Program-made: the position numbers and the translations under genes
Assembly: GCF_020832205.1 (NCBI RefSeq)
Contig: NZ_JAFIFD010000033.1
Span: 62,001-126,000 of the forward strand
Direction: 5' to 3'
Origin: Exiguobacterium sp.
GTDB taxonomy: Bacteria > Bacillota > Bacilli > Exiguobacteriales > Exiguobacteriaceae
Length of the DNA stretch: 64,000 nt
Shown here: positions 8,959 to 18,617 of the stretch, piece after piece
Layout: every line of letters begins with the position of its first letter
Position numbering within the stretch: the first letter of the stretch is position 1
Notes under the pieces: model-generated
Told to the model about the DNA's origin: nothing
The model's input: the letters and a program-made list of their open reading frames with translations, nothing else
The model's database searches: none

Positions 8959-10653
8959 ATGTTATCTGTACATCAAGTCCGGTTCGACCACGACCGGCAA
9001 CCGCTATTCGACAACGTCTCGTTCGATGTATCAATAGGGGAACGGGCCGTCTTGTTCGGACAGAACGGGTCAGGGAAGACGACACTGTTCAAATTGCTCG
9101 TCGGAGAACTCAAGCCCGAGGCTGGAAAAATTGAAGTGGCCGGGACAGTCGGCGTCGTCGAACAGGCGGTGTTAGAACGTGACGCGACCGCACTCGAATA
9201 CGTCATGCAAGGGGACGCAAAACGTTATCCGCTCTACGTAGCTGTCACATCGGGTGACGCGCAACGAGTGCTCTCCGTATACGACGAGGCGCTGGCGGTC
9301 GATGCGTTCGGACTCGAGGACGAAGCGAGACGGGCGCTCAAACAGCTCGGTCTCGAAACACATGAGACGAGCCGGCTCCGTGAATTGAGCGGCGGGGAGC
9401 AGACGCGCGTTCAGCTCGCACGACTGTCGATGCGTCAAGTCGATGTCGTCTTACTCGATGAACCGACGAACCATCTCGATGTCGATTCGATCGAATGGTT
9501 GACCGACTGGGTCAATTCGTTCGACGGGACGGTGGTCGTGATCTCTCATGACCGACAATTCATCGACGAGATCGCCACCGTCATCCTCGAGTTGGAGGAA
9601 GGGCGCGTCACGCGTTACCCGGGAAATTATACGGCGTACACGGCTCAAAAACGAGAAGAACAACGACGTGACGCACGTGACCATGCCCGCTATGTGGCAA
9701 GGAAGTCGGAACTGCTCGATATGATCGCCCGGTATAAGGGCTGGCATTTGAAAGCGAAAGCGACGGCGAGCGTACGTAGCCCCGGCGCTCAAAAAGGGGC
9801 GGCCAATCTCGCCGTTAAAATGAAGGCGCGGGAACGAAAGCTCGAGCAGCTCGAGACGGCGCGTCCTGACAAGCCGAAAGAAGCGGCCCATATTCACGTC
9901 CGGTTCCAAGCCGACCCGCTCGAAGCGAACACGTGGCTGTCGTTTGACGACGTCTCGTTCGGCTATCGGCATCCGCTGTTCGAACGGCTCTCGTTCACGA
10001 TCAACCGCGGTGACCGCATCTCGATCGTCGGACCGAACGGATCGGGGAAGACGACGCTCTTGAAACTGATCACCGGCGAGCTCGTCCCGACATCGGGAGA
10101 AGTGACAAGGCATCCGAGACTGAAGATCGGCTACTTTTCGCAAACGCTCGCCAAATTGCCGGACGAGGGGACGTTGCTCGACGCCTTGCTCGGCGAGAGC
10201 GAGATTCCGGAGACGGAAGCGAGGACGCTCCTCGCCCACTTCTTGTTCCGGCGCGACGAGGTGTATAAGCCGATACGGGAAGCGAGCATGGGGGAGAAGT
10301 GTCGCATCGCTTTCCTCATCCTCTACTTCTCGGACGCACACTTGCTCGCCCTCGATGAGCCGACCAACTACTTGGACGTGGCGACACGTGAACAAATCGA
10401 GGCCGCGCTCGAAGTGTACCGGGGCGGGTTGATCCTCATCTCACACGACCGCACGTTCCATCGATTGACCGACCGGGTCATCGAACTCGGAGAGACGGTG
10501 ACGGTCCATGCGAAAGATACCGGTCCTCCGGTCGACGTCGATGCTGCCCTCCGGACGATCGAGGCGCTCGCGAACGATGAACAAAAATTTGTCGACGAGG
10601 CAGGAAACGTATTACCGTTTGACGAATCCGAACAGATGAGACGAAACGAGTAG
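8959..10653 (+). CDS. ABC-F family ATPase, possible ribosome protection/antibiotic resistance type
   Basis: Two ABC domains (GQNGSGKTTL/LSGGEQTRVQLA; GPNGSGKTTL/ASMGEKCRIAFL), no TM domains, linker, attenuated leader. Confidence 0.88.
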   Translation: MLSVHQVRFDHDRQPLFDNVSFDVSIGERAVLFGQNGSGKTTLFKLLVGELKPEAGKIEVAGTVGVVEQAVLERDATALEYVMQGDAKRYPLYVAVTSGDAQRVLSVYDEALAVDAFGLEDEARRALKQLGLETHETSRLRELSGGEQTRVQLARLSMRQVDVVLLDEPTNHLDVDSIEWLTDWVNSFDGTVVVISHDRQFIDEIATVILELEEGRVTRYPGNYTAYTAQKREEQRRDARDHARYVARKSELLDMIARYKGWHLKAKATASVRSPGAQKGAANLAVKMKARERKLEQLETARPDKPKEAAHIHVRFQADPLEANTWLSFDDVSFGYRHPLFERLSFTINRGDRISIVGPNGSGKTTLLKLITGELVPTSGEVTRHPRLKIGYFSQTLAKLPDEGTLLDALLGESEIPETEARTLLAHFLFRRDEVYKPIREASMGEKCRIAFLILYFSDAHLLALDEPTNYLDVATREQIEAALEVYRGGLILISHDRTFHRLTDRVIELGETVTVHAKDTGPPVDVDAALRTIEALANDEQKFVDEAGNVLPFDESEQMRRNE

Positions 10654-10665
10654 GGGTGGGGAAGC

Positions 10666-11430
10666 ATGAAGGAAGAAGTTCGGGCATCACGGGCCGCATC
10701 GCGGAAGCGAAAGCGGCTGCTAAGATCGTTGACGGCGCTCGTGTTGATCGCGTCTTTAGTCGGGGTGATCGCATTGGCGGCTCTCATGGATTCGAAGAAG
10801 CAAGAAACGGCACTGCCGCAATCAGACGACATCGCAACCGAGATGGTCGGCGCGGAGTCTGAAGACGAGCCGGCGGTCGAGGAAGAAACGGAAGACGTCG
10901 TCTATATCGAGGCGCCGTACACGAAAGTGTATGCCGACGACCGGGTGACCGTCGTCTATGAGGCCGACCTCGGCGACCGCTATGAGCGGCTCGAAACGGT
11001 AAGCGGCTTCGTCAAGCTGCAACTGAATGAACGGATGACGGGTTGGGTGACCGAGGAACGGGTGACGACCGAAGCGACGTCACAATCGGATGAGGACATC
11101 AAATCCGCATGGCAACAAGTGTTGCCGACGGCGTCCGAGTCAGCGCTCGATTTGCTCGGAAAAGATCGTGAGTCCATCCGGGCGATGCTCGGCGCACCAA
11201 AAGCGGTGCAACGTGACCAAGTAAACGAGTACCACTTCTATGACGGCTACTTCTTGATGATGCGCGACGGCCGAGTGAGAGCGATTGACTGGGACCGTCA
11301 GACTGTTGCGACACCAGATGTGGCGGCAACGAGTCAGCAGCCTTCCGGCAGCTGGTATGAAGGGGAGACGATTCAATTGAAGCTGTTCCCTTACAGCGGC
11401 ATCATGCGGGTCCGCCTCGAACAAAAATAA
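10666..11430 (+). CDS. Membrane-anchored hypothetical protein with SH3-like region
   Basis: N-terminal TM after basic stretch, SH3b-like TKVYADDRVTVVYEADLGDRYERLETVSGFVKLQLNERMTGWVTEE. Confidence 0.6.
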   Translation: MKEEVRASRAASRKRKRLLRSLTALVLIASLVGVIALAALMDSKKQETALPQSDDIATEMVGAESEDEPAVEEETEDVVYIEAPYTKVYADDRVTVVYEADLGDRYERLETVSGFVKLQLNERMTGWVTEERVTTEATSQSDEDIKSAWQQVLPTASESALDLLGKDRESIRAMLGAPKAVQRDQVNEYHFYDGYFLMMRDGRVRAIDWDRQTVATPDVAATSQQPSGSWYEGETIQLKLFPYSGIMRVRLEQK

Positions 11431-11433
11431 CGA

Positions 11434-11470
11434 TGAGATGCTGAAGGGGATTCCTTTCAGCGTCTTTTTG
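11434..11470 (+). terminator. Intrinsic terminator
   Basis: GCTGAAGGGGATTCCTTTCAGC..TTTTT. Confidence 0.55.
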
Positions 11471-11542
11471 CCCTTACAATCAAATGTGCGTTTGAATGTT
11501 TAGGGTGAGAGGAATATAATGAGAGAAAAGGGAGGGAGTCAT

Positions 11543-12445
11543 ATGGCTGGACATGATCATCACGTACACGACCATCATCATGCATCGAACCAACGGGCGC
11601 TGTTCTGGGCGTTCGTGTTGATTGCGACGTTCATGGTCGTCGAGGTCATCGGCGGACTATGGACGAACAGCCTCGCCTTACTGTCCGATGCCGGACATAT
11701 GCTCGGAGACGCAGCCGCGCTCGGCCTCAGTTTTCTCGCCGTCCGCTTCGGTGTGCGTTCGGCGACGCCGAGACAGACGTTCGGATATCGACGCTTTGAA
11801 ATATTGGCGGCGTTCGTGAACGGGGTGACGTTGCTCGTCATTTCGATGTACATCATCATCGAGGCGTACAAGCGCCTGTTCGCACCGCCTGAGATTTTGA
11901 GTGAAGGGATGCTCGTGATCGCCGTCGTCGGCTTGCTCGTTAACATACTCGCGGCTTGGATCTTGATGCGCGGTGAGCGGGACAATTTGAACGTACGCAG
12001 CGCGTTGCTCCACGTCTTCGGGGACTTGCTCGGTTCGGTCGGTGCCATCACGGCGGCCCTTCTCATCTTCTTGTTCGGTTGGACGCTCGCCGACTCGATC
12101 GCGAGCTTGTTCGTCGCCGTCCTGATTATGGTGAGCGGTTACCGGGTGACGCGTGACGCTGTCCATATTTTGATGGAAGGGGCACCGGCGGAAGTCGATG
12201 TCGTCGCGATGCAACAAGACTTGATGACCGTCGCCGGCGTGAAAGAGGTGCATGACTTGCACGTCTGGTCGATCACCTCGAACGAATTGGCCGTCACGTG
12301 TCACGTCTTGATCGGCGAAGCGACCGATGACCAGAAAGTGTTGCACGAAGTGACGGACCGTATGAAACGGTTCGGAACGTTCAAACGTTCGACCGTCCAA
12401 ATCGAACGGGCGCCGCAATGTTGCGAAGAACGGACGATTTGGTAA
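11543..12445 (+). CDS. czcD: Cation diffusion facilitator (CzcD-like)
   Basis: HDHHVHDHHH N-terminus; LWTNSLALLSDAGHMLGDAAAL. Confidence 0.92.
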   Translation: MAGHDHHVHDHHHASNQRALFWAFVLIATFMVVEVIGGLWTNSLALLSDAGHMLGDAAALGLSFLAVRFGVRSATPRQTFGYRRFEILAAFVNGVTLLVISMYIIIEAYKRLFAPPEILSEGMLVIAVVGLLVNILAAWILMRGERDNLNVRSALLHVFGDLLGSVGAITAALLIFLFGWTLADSIASLFVAVLIMVSGYRVTRDAVHILMEGAPAEVDVVAMQQDLMTVAGVKEVHDLHVWSITSNELAVTCHVLIGEATDDQKVLHEVTDRMKRFGTFKRSTVQIERAPQCCEERTIW

Positions 12446-12448
12446 CGA

Positions 12449-12486
12449 ACAAGCGGTCCCTGAGCTTTGGCTCGGGGACCGCTTGT
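12449..12486. terminator. Bidirectional intrinsic terminator
   Basis: ACAAGCGGTCCCTGAGC...GCTCGGGGACCGCTTGT. Confidence 0.75.
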
Positions 12487-12487
12487 C

Positions 12488-13627
12488 TTATGGTTTGAGG
12501 ACAACTTTGACACAGTCGTCGAGGTGGTCATTGAACATCTTGTACGCGTCCGCCGCTTGGTCGAGCGGCATCCGGTGCGTGATGATGTCGGTCGGGTCGA
12601 ACTTCTTGTCGACGATCATTTGGAACAGTTCCGGCATATAGTGGATGACCGGCGCTTGCCCCGTCTTGATGCTGACGTTACGTGTGAAGAAGTCACCGAG
12701 CGGGAATTGATTATAGTTCATGGCGTAAATCCCGGTCAGCTGAACGGTTCCGAACTTCCGCACCGCTTCTTTTGCGACTTTGATGGCGCTGAGCGTCCCG
12801 CCTTGCACCATCAACTTCTGTTCGACTTTCTCGATCGGCGACATCTTGCCGTCAAAGCCGACACAGTCGATGACGACGTCGGCGCCGCCGTTTGTGATCT
12901 CGTAAATATACTTGCCAGTGTCGATCGGGTCTTTCATGAGCACGGTCTCGACGTTGTTCGACAGCTTCGCCCGATTCAAGCGGTACAGCTCGGGGTCGAC
13001 GGCGATGACACGTTTGGCACCCCGGACCCAGGCGAGCTTTTGCGTCATGAGTCCGACCGGACCAGAACCGAGGACGACGACCGTGTCCCCAGGCTTCATA
13101 CCGGCGCTTTCTAGGCTCCACCAGGCGGTCGGGATGACGTCGGACAAGAAGAGGAGTGCCTCGTCCTCGAGCTCGCACGATTCCGGAATGACGAGCGGCA
13201 TGAAGTTGCCGTAAGGAACTTTCAAATATTCGGCCTGGCCGCCAGGGTGGTTGCCGAACTGTTCCGTGAAGCCGAAGTAGCCGCCCGCGTCCGTATGCGG
13301 TGCGTGGTTCGAGTTGTCGCATTGGCTCTCCATCTCGTTTTCGCAGTAGAAACAGTGTCCGCACGAGACGTTGAACGGTAAGACGACGCGGTCGCCTTTT
13401 TTCACTTTCGTCACGTCCGGACCGACTTCTTCGACGATGCCCATCGGTTCATGACCGATGACGTAACCGTGCCGGGTCGGCATGTTGCCTAAGTAGATGT
13501 GCAAGTCCGAGCCGCAGATGGCCGTCGAGGTGATCTTGACGATGATCTCCTCTCGGTTCTCAATCTCCGGGTCTTTCACGTCTTTCACTTCGATGTTCTT
13601 TGCACCTTGATACGTCACTGCACGCAT
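12488..13627 (-). CDS. Zinc-dependent alcohol dehydrogenase
   Basis: MRAVTYQGAKNIEVKDVKDPEIENREEIIVKITSTAICGSDLHIY; GHEPMGIVEEVG. Confidence 0.92.
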   Translation of the reverse strand: MRAVTYQGAKNIEVKDVKDPEIENREEIIVKITSTAICGSDLHIYLGNMPTRHGYVIGHEPMGIVEEVGPDVTKVKKGDRVVLPFNVSCGHCFYCENEMESQCDNSNHAPHTDAGGYFGFTEQFGNHPGGQAEYLKVPYGNFMPLVIPESCELEDEALLFLSDVIPTAWWSLESAGMKPGDTVVVLGSGPVGLMTQKLAWVRGAKRVIAVDPELYRLNRAKLSNNVETVLMKDPIDTGKYIYEITNGGADVVIDCVGFDGKMSPIEKVEQKLMVQGGTLSAIKVAKEAVRKFGTVQLTGIYAMNYNQFPLGDFFTRNVSIKTGQAPVIHYMPELFQMIVDKKFDPTDIITHRMPLDQAADAYKMFNDHLDDCVKVVLKP

Positions 13628-13733
13628 ACGTTCATTCCTCCTTTTTTCAAAAAACGGGTCAATCACAACATGTGTACTGTACCCGCTTCCATTCCACCTG
13701 AATCTAAAAATTGGCGGAAATAGGAAAAGGGAC

Positions 13734-14591
13734 TCACTGTGGAGTCCCGGTCCCAGTCACGTCGATGACGACGATCTCGGGTGGATTGAAGATGCGCGGC
13801 ACGCTGATTCCATAGTTGAAACCGCGGCCGATGACGTGATCGAACGTCTCGTGTTCATACAGCCCGCCAGCATATTTCGGGAAGAACCCTTGATCCGGGG
13901 CGTACAGACCGTTCATAAGATAAGGGATCCGAACTTGCCCCCCATGGGCGTGGCCGGACAAGACGAGATCGAACGGGAGCTCGGCGTAAGTTTCGACTTG
14001 TTCGGCCCGGTGAGAGAGCAACAGACTGAACGTCTCCCTCGTGTCGATGTCGGCGAGCGCCGTCAAGACGTCTTGTTGCCAATTTCCGTAAAGATCTTCA
14101 GCATACGTCCGCAGCGGGTCTTCCGCCCCTCCAATGACGAGGTCGATTCCGTTGATCGTCGCCGTCTCCGCCTCGTTCTCGAGGACGGTCACCCCGGAGG
14201 AGCGGAACACATCTTTCACATCGTGCCGAACGTAGTCGTCCGATTCATCAATCTCATGGTTACCGGTCACGAAGTAAATCGGGACGTAGCCTTCGAGGCC
14301 TTTGACGAGGTCGAAGGCGGCATCTGGCGGACGATTGCGGTCGAGCATATCGCCAGGCAGCGCGATCAAGTCGGGATTTTGCTCTTTCACTTTTGCGATC
14401 AAGGCGCTCTGTTCCTTCCCGTACGAGTAGCCGTGCAAGTCTGAGAGGAGGACGATGCGGAGCGACTGACCGGCCTCGAGTTTGTCCGTCGACACATCGT
14501 ACGTGCGGACGACGAGTCCGTTATAAAAGGCGAGGACTAAAAATGCGGCAATGATGAAGAGTGTGATGTATTTGCGTTTGCCTTTGAACAT
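13734..14591 (-). CDS. Metallophosphoesterase, membrane-anchored (YkuE-like)
   Basis: VLLSDLHGYSYG..ALPGDMLD..VTGNHE..SGHAHGGQVRIP. Confidence 0.88.
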   Translation of the reverse strand: MFKGKRKYITLFIIAAFLVLAFYNGLVVRTYDVSTDKLEAGQSLRIVLLSDLHGYSYGKEQSALIAKVKEQNPDLIALPGDMLDRNRPPDAAFDLVKGLEGYVPIYFVTGNHEIDESDDYVRHDVKDVFRSSGVTVLENEAETATINGIDLVIGGAEDPLRTYAEDLYGNWQQDVLTALADIDTRETFSLLLSHRAEQVETYAELPFDLVLSGHAHGGQVRIPYLMNGLYAPDQGFFPKYAGGLYEHETFDHVIGRGFNYGISVPRIFNPPEIVVIDVTGTGTPQ

Positions 14592-14719
14592 GTCGTCCCT
14601 CCTCGTCTCTTCGGTCCTTTCATTTTACTCGGACTCGGGGGCGGAAGCAAAGAATCGTCAGTCATCCCGCGAACATGGTTTCGTGAAAAAAATCCCGCTC
14701 GACGAGGAGCGGGACACGA

Positions 14720-15133
14720 TCAAGCTACTTTTGTTTTAAGGGTCACGTCGACGTTGCCGCGTGTCGCTTTCGAATACGGGCATACTTGGTGCGCCGCTTC
14801 GACGAGACGGTCGGCTGTCTCTTGGTCGACGCCTTTGATTTCGACTTCAAGTTCAACAGAGATGAAGAAACCTTCGTCGTTCTGGTTGAGCGTGACATGG
14901 CCTGTGACGCTCGTCCCATCCGTCTTGACGCGTTCTTTGCCGATGACGAGGTTCAAGGCGCTGCCAAAGCAAGCCGCGTAGCCGGCAGCGAACAGTTGCT
15001 CCGGGTTCGTCGACTCGTCCGCTTGTTTAGCCCCAGGCATCGCGACGTTTAAGTCAATGACACCGTCCGTTGAAGTGACGCGACCTTCGCGGCCACCGAT
15101 GGCTGTTGCAGAAGCTGTGAATAATGGTTTCAT
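14720..15133 (-). CDS. ohr: Organic hydroperoxide resistance protein (Ohr/OsmC)
   Basis: NPEQLFAAGYAACFGSAL; AAHQVCPYSKATRGNVDV. Confidence 0.93.
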   Translation of the reverse strand: MKPLFTASATAIGGREGRVTSTDGVIDLNVAMPGAKQADESTNPEQLFAAGYAACFGSALNLVIGKERVKTDGTSVTGHVTLNQNDEGFFISVELEVEIKGVDQETADRLVEAAHQVCPYSKATRGNVDVTLKTKVA

Positions 15134-15161
15134 GATTCATTTCCTCCGTTTCGTTTTTAAC

Positions 15162-15185
15162 AATTATATTGTGCACAATCTAATT
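15162..15185. promoter_or_regulatory. OhrR-type operator palindrome
   Basis: AATTATATTGTGCACAATCTAATT: 24-bp inverted repeat with one mismatched pair, core ATTGTGCACAAT, between divergent ohr and marR/ohrR. Confidence 0.7.
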
Positions 15186-15250
15186 ATAAGGCAGTCAAAT
15201 GAATGTGCAAATGATATGCTTGGTCTAAGACTACAGCCGGAGGAATTTAT

Positions 15251-15697
15251 ATGAAAAGTTCGTTAACATTAGAGCATCAAATCTGTTTTCAACTCTATAC
15301 CGCTTCAAAAGAGCTCACTCGCCTGTACCGGCCGATCCTCGCCCCGTTGAACCTGACGTACAGCCAATACTTGGTCATGCTCGTATTATGGGAAGAAGAC
15401 GGCATCGACATGAAACAGCTCGGTGAACGGCTCACGCTCGATTCGGGGACGCTGTCTCCGCTCGTCAAACGGTTGATGCAAATCGGGTATGTCGAGAAAG
15501 TACGGGCGACGGACGATGAGCGCCGTGTCCTCTTGACGTTGACAGAGGCCGGACGCACGTTGCGTGAGCAGGCGGAAGAGGTACCGCTCAAAGTGAGTGG
15601 TATGCTGAATATAGATGAAGCGACATATGTCGACTATATGAAGGTGCTCATCGACATCAAGTCACGCTTGAAAGCGTTTGGTGAGCACCAAGGGTAA
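15251..15697 (+). CDS. ohrR: MarR family regulator (OhrR-like)
   Basis: LEHQICFQLYTASKELTRLYRPILAPLNLTYSQYLVMLVLWE with conserved N-terminal Cys; adjacent to ohr. Confidence 0.88.
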   Translation: MKSSLTLEHQICFQLYTASKELTRLYRPILAPLNLTYSQYLVMLVLWEEDGIDMKQLGERLTLDSGTLSPLVKRLMQIGYVEKVRATDDERRVLLTLTEAGRTLREQAEEVPLKVSGMLNIDEATYVDYMKVLIDIKSRLKAFGEHQG

Positions 15698-15719
15698 GGT
15701 TTCCACGAAAGGAGTCAAG

Positions 15720-16652
15720 ATGATCCGTAAACTTATCATCTTATTGATGGCAATCGGCGTCTATGCCGCCTGGAAGTATGAAGTGCCGAACGTGTCGGCG
15801 CCGACGAGCGTCCAAGTGAAGTCGGACGTCGTAGAAGAAGCGGGGGAGACGGAAGACGTCGCCACTGACGCGCCTCGTTTCGCTAGCCAGTACGCCGGTC
15901 ACGACTGGTACTTGCTCGAACGAAACGGTGACCGCGCGCTCGAATTGATTGACGCCGACGGCGCGAAGAAAGGGTTTTATCAGTTCGAGACGGGCAGCAC
16001 GTATGAAGGGCTCATCCTCGATGAGATGACCCGGGAGGACGTCGAGCGGATCGGGTTCGACCCGGTGCGCTCGTACGACAAAGGGATGCGCCGCTATTTG
16101 ATCCCGGACGACCCGTCGTTTTCGGTCTATGCGATCAACGGGAGCTACGTGACGTTCTTCTTCGACGAACACGATGACGACAAGTTGAAAGCCGTTCTCG
16201 CCGTCGAGCGTCGCGTCGAAGAGTCGAGCGAAGGCTACTACGGAGACGTCTCGGCAGAAAGTACAGTGGCGAACGAGACGCTCATGCGTCTCCTCATGAA
16301 CTGGGACCGTCAGAAGTTCGGGCTGTCCGCACTCGCCGACTATGAGCCGCTGCTCCCGGTCGTCCGGGCCCACAGCGAGAACATGGCGGCGAACAACTTC
16401 TTCAGCCACACCGACCCGGAAGGACGTGACCCGTTCGAGCGGATGAACGAATACGGTCTCACGTATTCCCTTGCCGGTGAAAACTTGGCGATGGGGCAGA
16501 TGAGCGTCTTTCATGCCCATTGGGGGCTCATGAACTCGCTCGGGCACCGCGAGAACATATTGAAGCCCGATTTCAGCCATGCCTCGGTCGGGCTCGTCTA
16601 CAACGACGACAACAGCCCGTTCTATACGATCAACTTCATCACGCCACGCTAA
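15720..16652 (+). CDS. CAP domain-containing secreted protein
   Basis: Signal peptide; HSENMAANNFFSHTDPEGRDPFERM..AGENLAMG..LMNSLGHRENIL. Confidence 0.88.
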   Translation: MIRKLIILLMAIGVYAAWKYEVPNVSAPTSVQVKSDVVEEAGETEDVATDAPRFASQYAGHDWYLLERNGDRALELIDADGAKKGFYQFETGSTYEGLILDEMTREDVERIGFDPVRSYDKGMRRYLIPDDPSFSVYAINGSYVTFFFDEHDDDKLKAVLAVERRVEESSEGYYGDVSAESTVANETLMRLLMNWDRQKFGLSALADYEPLLPVVRAHSENMAANNFFSHTDPEGRDPFERMNEYGLTYSLAGENLAMGQMSVFHAHWGLMNSLGHRENILKPDFSHASVGLVYNDDNSPFYTINFITPR

Positions 16653-16654
16653 AA

Positions 16655-16697
16655 AACAGGAAGGTCACCCTTGATTCGGGAGATCTTCCTGTTTTGT
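16655..16697. terminator. Bidirectional intrinsic terminator
   Basis: AAACAGGAAG...CTTCCTGTTTT. Confidence 0.65.
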
Positions 16698-17132
16698 CGG
16701 TTGGAGCGGCTTCAAGTACTTCTCGGTCAGCCCGAGGTACATCATCATACTGAACGCGACGATGAACGTGAACGGCCAACGCGCCTCGATCTGTTCCGCG
16801 ACCAGGTAGGCGCTCGTGAGAAGCAAGACACCGAGCAACTGAAGGCCGGCGAAGCGACGCACGTATGGAGCCGAGGCGAGCTTTTGATAGATCACGCTCG
16901 AGACGACGAGGTCGACGATCAGGACGGCGAGGACACCGAGGTAGAGGACGAGCATGCGATTCGTAGTCCACGCCTCGGGCAACCAGTTTGGTGACGCTTC
17001 AGGAAAGCCCGTCATATAGTCGGTCGTTCCTTGAAAGGCGAGTTCGAAGCCGATAAATAAGATCAGGAGGAGAGCGGCGGTGCGGAAGACACTTCGCCAT
17101 CGCTCATATGTATGAAAACGCATCTGTCCCAT
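16665..17132 (-). CDS. Hypothetical membrane protein
   Basis: 155 aa ORF with about four TM segments. Confidence 0.6.
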   Translation of the reverse strand: MGQMRFHTYERWRSVFRTAALLLILFIGFELAFQGTTDYMTGFPEASPNWLPEAWTTNRMLVLYLGVLAVLIVDLVVSSVIYQKLASAPYVRRFAGLQLLGVLLLTSAYLVAEQIEARWPFTFIVAFSMMMYLGLTEKYLKPLQPTKQEDLPNQG

Positions 17133-17176
17133 CCCCCTTTCTGTACGTTACGAACGGAGGACGGGACAGGTTTCAC

Positions 17177-17650
17177 TTAAATTAACTTTTTGACGGCTTT
17201 TTCGATCTCATCAGGCGTCGTCTGTGGCGAGAAGCGCTCGATGACATTCCCTTGCCGGTCGACGAGAAACTTGGTGAAGTTCCATTTGATCGCTTTCGAA
17301 CCGAGAAGTCCCGGCGCTTCTTTCGCTAAGTATTGGAAGAGCGGGTGCGCGTCTTTGCCGTTGACGTCGACTTTGGCGAACATCGGGAACGTCACGCCAT
17401 AGTTCAGTTGGCAAAACTCGTTGATCTCTTCGTTCGTCCCCGGGTCTTGGTTGCCGAACTGGTTGCACGGAAAACCGAGAATTTGGAGTCCCTTGTCTTT
17501 ATATTGCGCATACATTTTCTCGAGGCCATCGAGTTGTGGCGTAAACCCGCACTTGCTCGCCGTATTGACGATCAAGAGCACGTCCCCCTCGTATTTCGAC
17601 AACGGTTGGAGCTTGCCGCTCATATCGGCCGCTTCATAATGGTAAATCAT
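17177..17650 (-). CDS. Glutathione peroxidase family
   Basis: [41 protein letters not shown]. Confidence 0.94.
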   Translation of the reverse strand: MIYHYEAADMSGKLQPLSKYEGDVLLIVNTASKCGFTPQLDGLEKMYAQYKDKGLQILGFPCNQFGNQDPGTNEEINEFCQLNYGVTFPMFAKVDVNGKDAHPLFQYLAKEAPGLLGSKAIKWNFTKFLVDRQGNVIERFSPQTTPDEIEKAVKKLI

Positions 17651-17809
17651 ATGGATTCCCCCTTTTTCTTCATTATATCAATCTCGTTTTATGGATTCGA
17701 CTTTGAATCGGTTGTCCGCAATCAATTTGTCACGAAACGATGATGTCGCTGTTACAATGAAATGTGAAGAAACTCTTATAATGAAAGTCTTGATGAAAGG
17801 AACGGTGTT

Positions 17810-18328
17810 ATGTACATATTGAAAAATGAATTTATTTGGATCACCATCATTCTCGTCGGCTTGTTCTTCTCGAGTTCGACGCCTTATTCAGACCAGAGCA
17901 TCGTCTCGCCGCTCGAACGATTCGACTGGGGCTGGGCTGAACCAGTGCTCGCGGACATCGATTTTGAATACGACGGCAGCCCGGTGTCGCTCGAGGCGAA
18001 AGGGACGGTCGGGTTGATCGAGTTTCTCATTCGAAAAGCGGCCCACTTCACGATTTTCTTCATCCTCGGGGCGCTCTTCGTCAAAGCGGTGGCGCGCGTG
18101 CGTCTCCATGCCGGACTCATCCTGTTGTTCGCCTGGACGCTTGCCAATACGGTCGCCATTTATGACGAGTTCCACCAAAGTTTGACACCGGAGCGGACGC
18201 CGCTCATCCAAGATGTCGTCTTGGACAGTGTCGGTGCGTTGTGCGGGGTGTTGCTCGTCGGAGGGATTTACTTGGCCAAACGAAAAGGAAAAAGACGGAG
18301 CCGGGCTGGCTACGTTACAACGAGGTAA
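17810..18328 (+). CDS. VanZ family protein
   Basis: YDEFHQSLTPERTPLIQDVVLDSVGALCG motif. Confidence 0.85.
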   Translation: MYILKNEFIWITIILVGLFFSSSTPYSDQSIVSPLERFDWGWAEPVLADIDFEYDGSPVSLEAKGTVGLIEFLIRKAAHFTIFFILGALFVKAVARVRLHAGLILLFAWTLANTVAIYDEFHQSLTPERTPLIQDVVLDSVGALCGVLLVGGIYLAKRKGKRRSRAGYVTTR

Positions 18329-18356
18329 AACAAAATTGTGATAGGTTGTTATGTGA

Positions 18357-18390
18357 AAAGCGCTTCCACGAAGTGCTTTTCTTTTTTATA
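18357..18390 (+). terminator. Intrinsic terminator
   Basis: AAAAGCGCTTC-CAC-GAAGTGCTTTT-CTTTTTT. Confidence 0.75.
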
Positions 18391-18470
18391 AATCTTCTTT
18401 GTGACAAGAAAATGAGCAAATTTCCCTATATACCCACGTTTTTTAAACAATAAAACCTAAATCAGGTCAA

Positions 18471-18487
18471 TGTAATGCGAATGAAAT
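18471..18487 (+). promoter_or_regulatory. WalR-like box upstream of M23 hydrolase
   Basis: TGTAAT-N5-TGAAAT (one mismatch to recalled TGTWAH-N5-TGTWAH); -10 TATAAT at 18520-18525 with poor -35. Confidence 0.45.
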
Positions 18488-18617
18488 ATAAGTGTAAAAT
18501 AACTTTAGGTTTAGATTGCTATAATGAGTCACAGGGCGAGAATGGTTCTCGTCATAAATCGACAAACATTGATCTATTATATATAGAAATTCACACGACT
18601 CAGCGGAGGGAAGCACA

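Noticed and set aside
9451-10395. 314-aa minus-strand ORF antisense to the ABC-F gene
   Set aside because: Shadow ORF of a clearly coding sequence; no domain.
15741-16580. 279-aa minus-strand ORF antisense to the CAP-domain gene
   Set aside because: Shadow ORF; the plus strand has signal peptide and CAP motifs.
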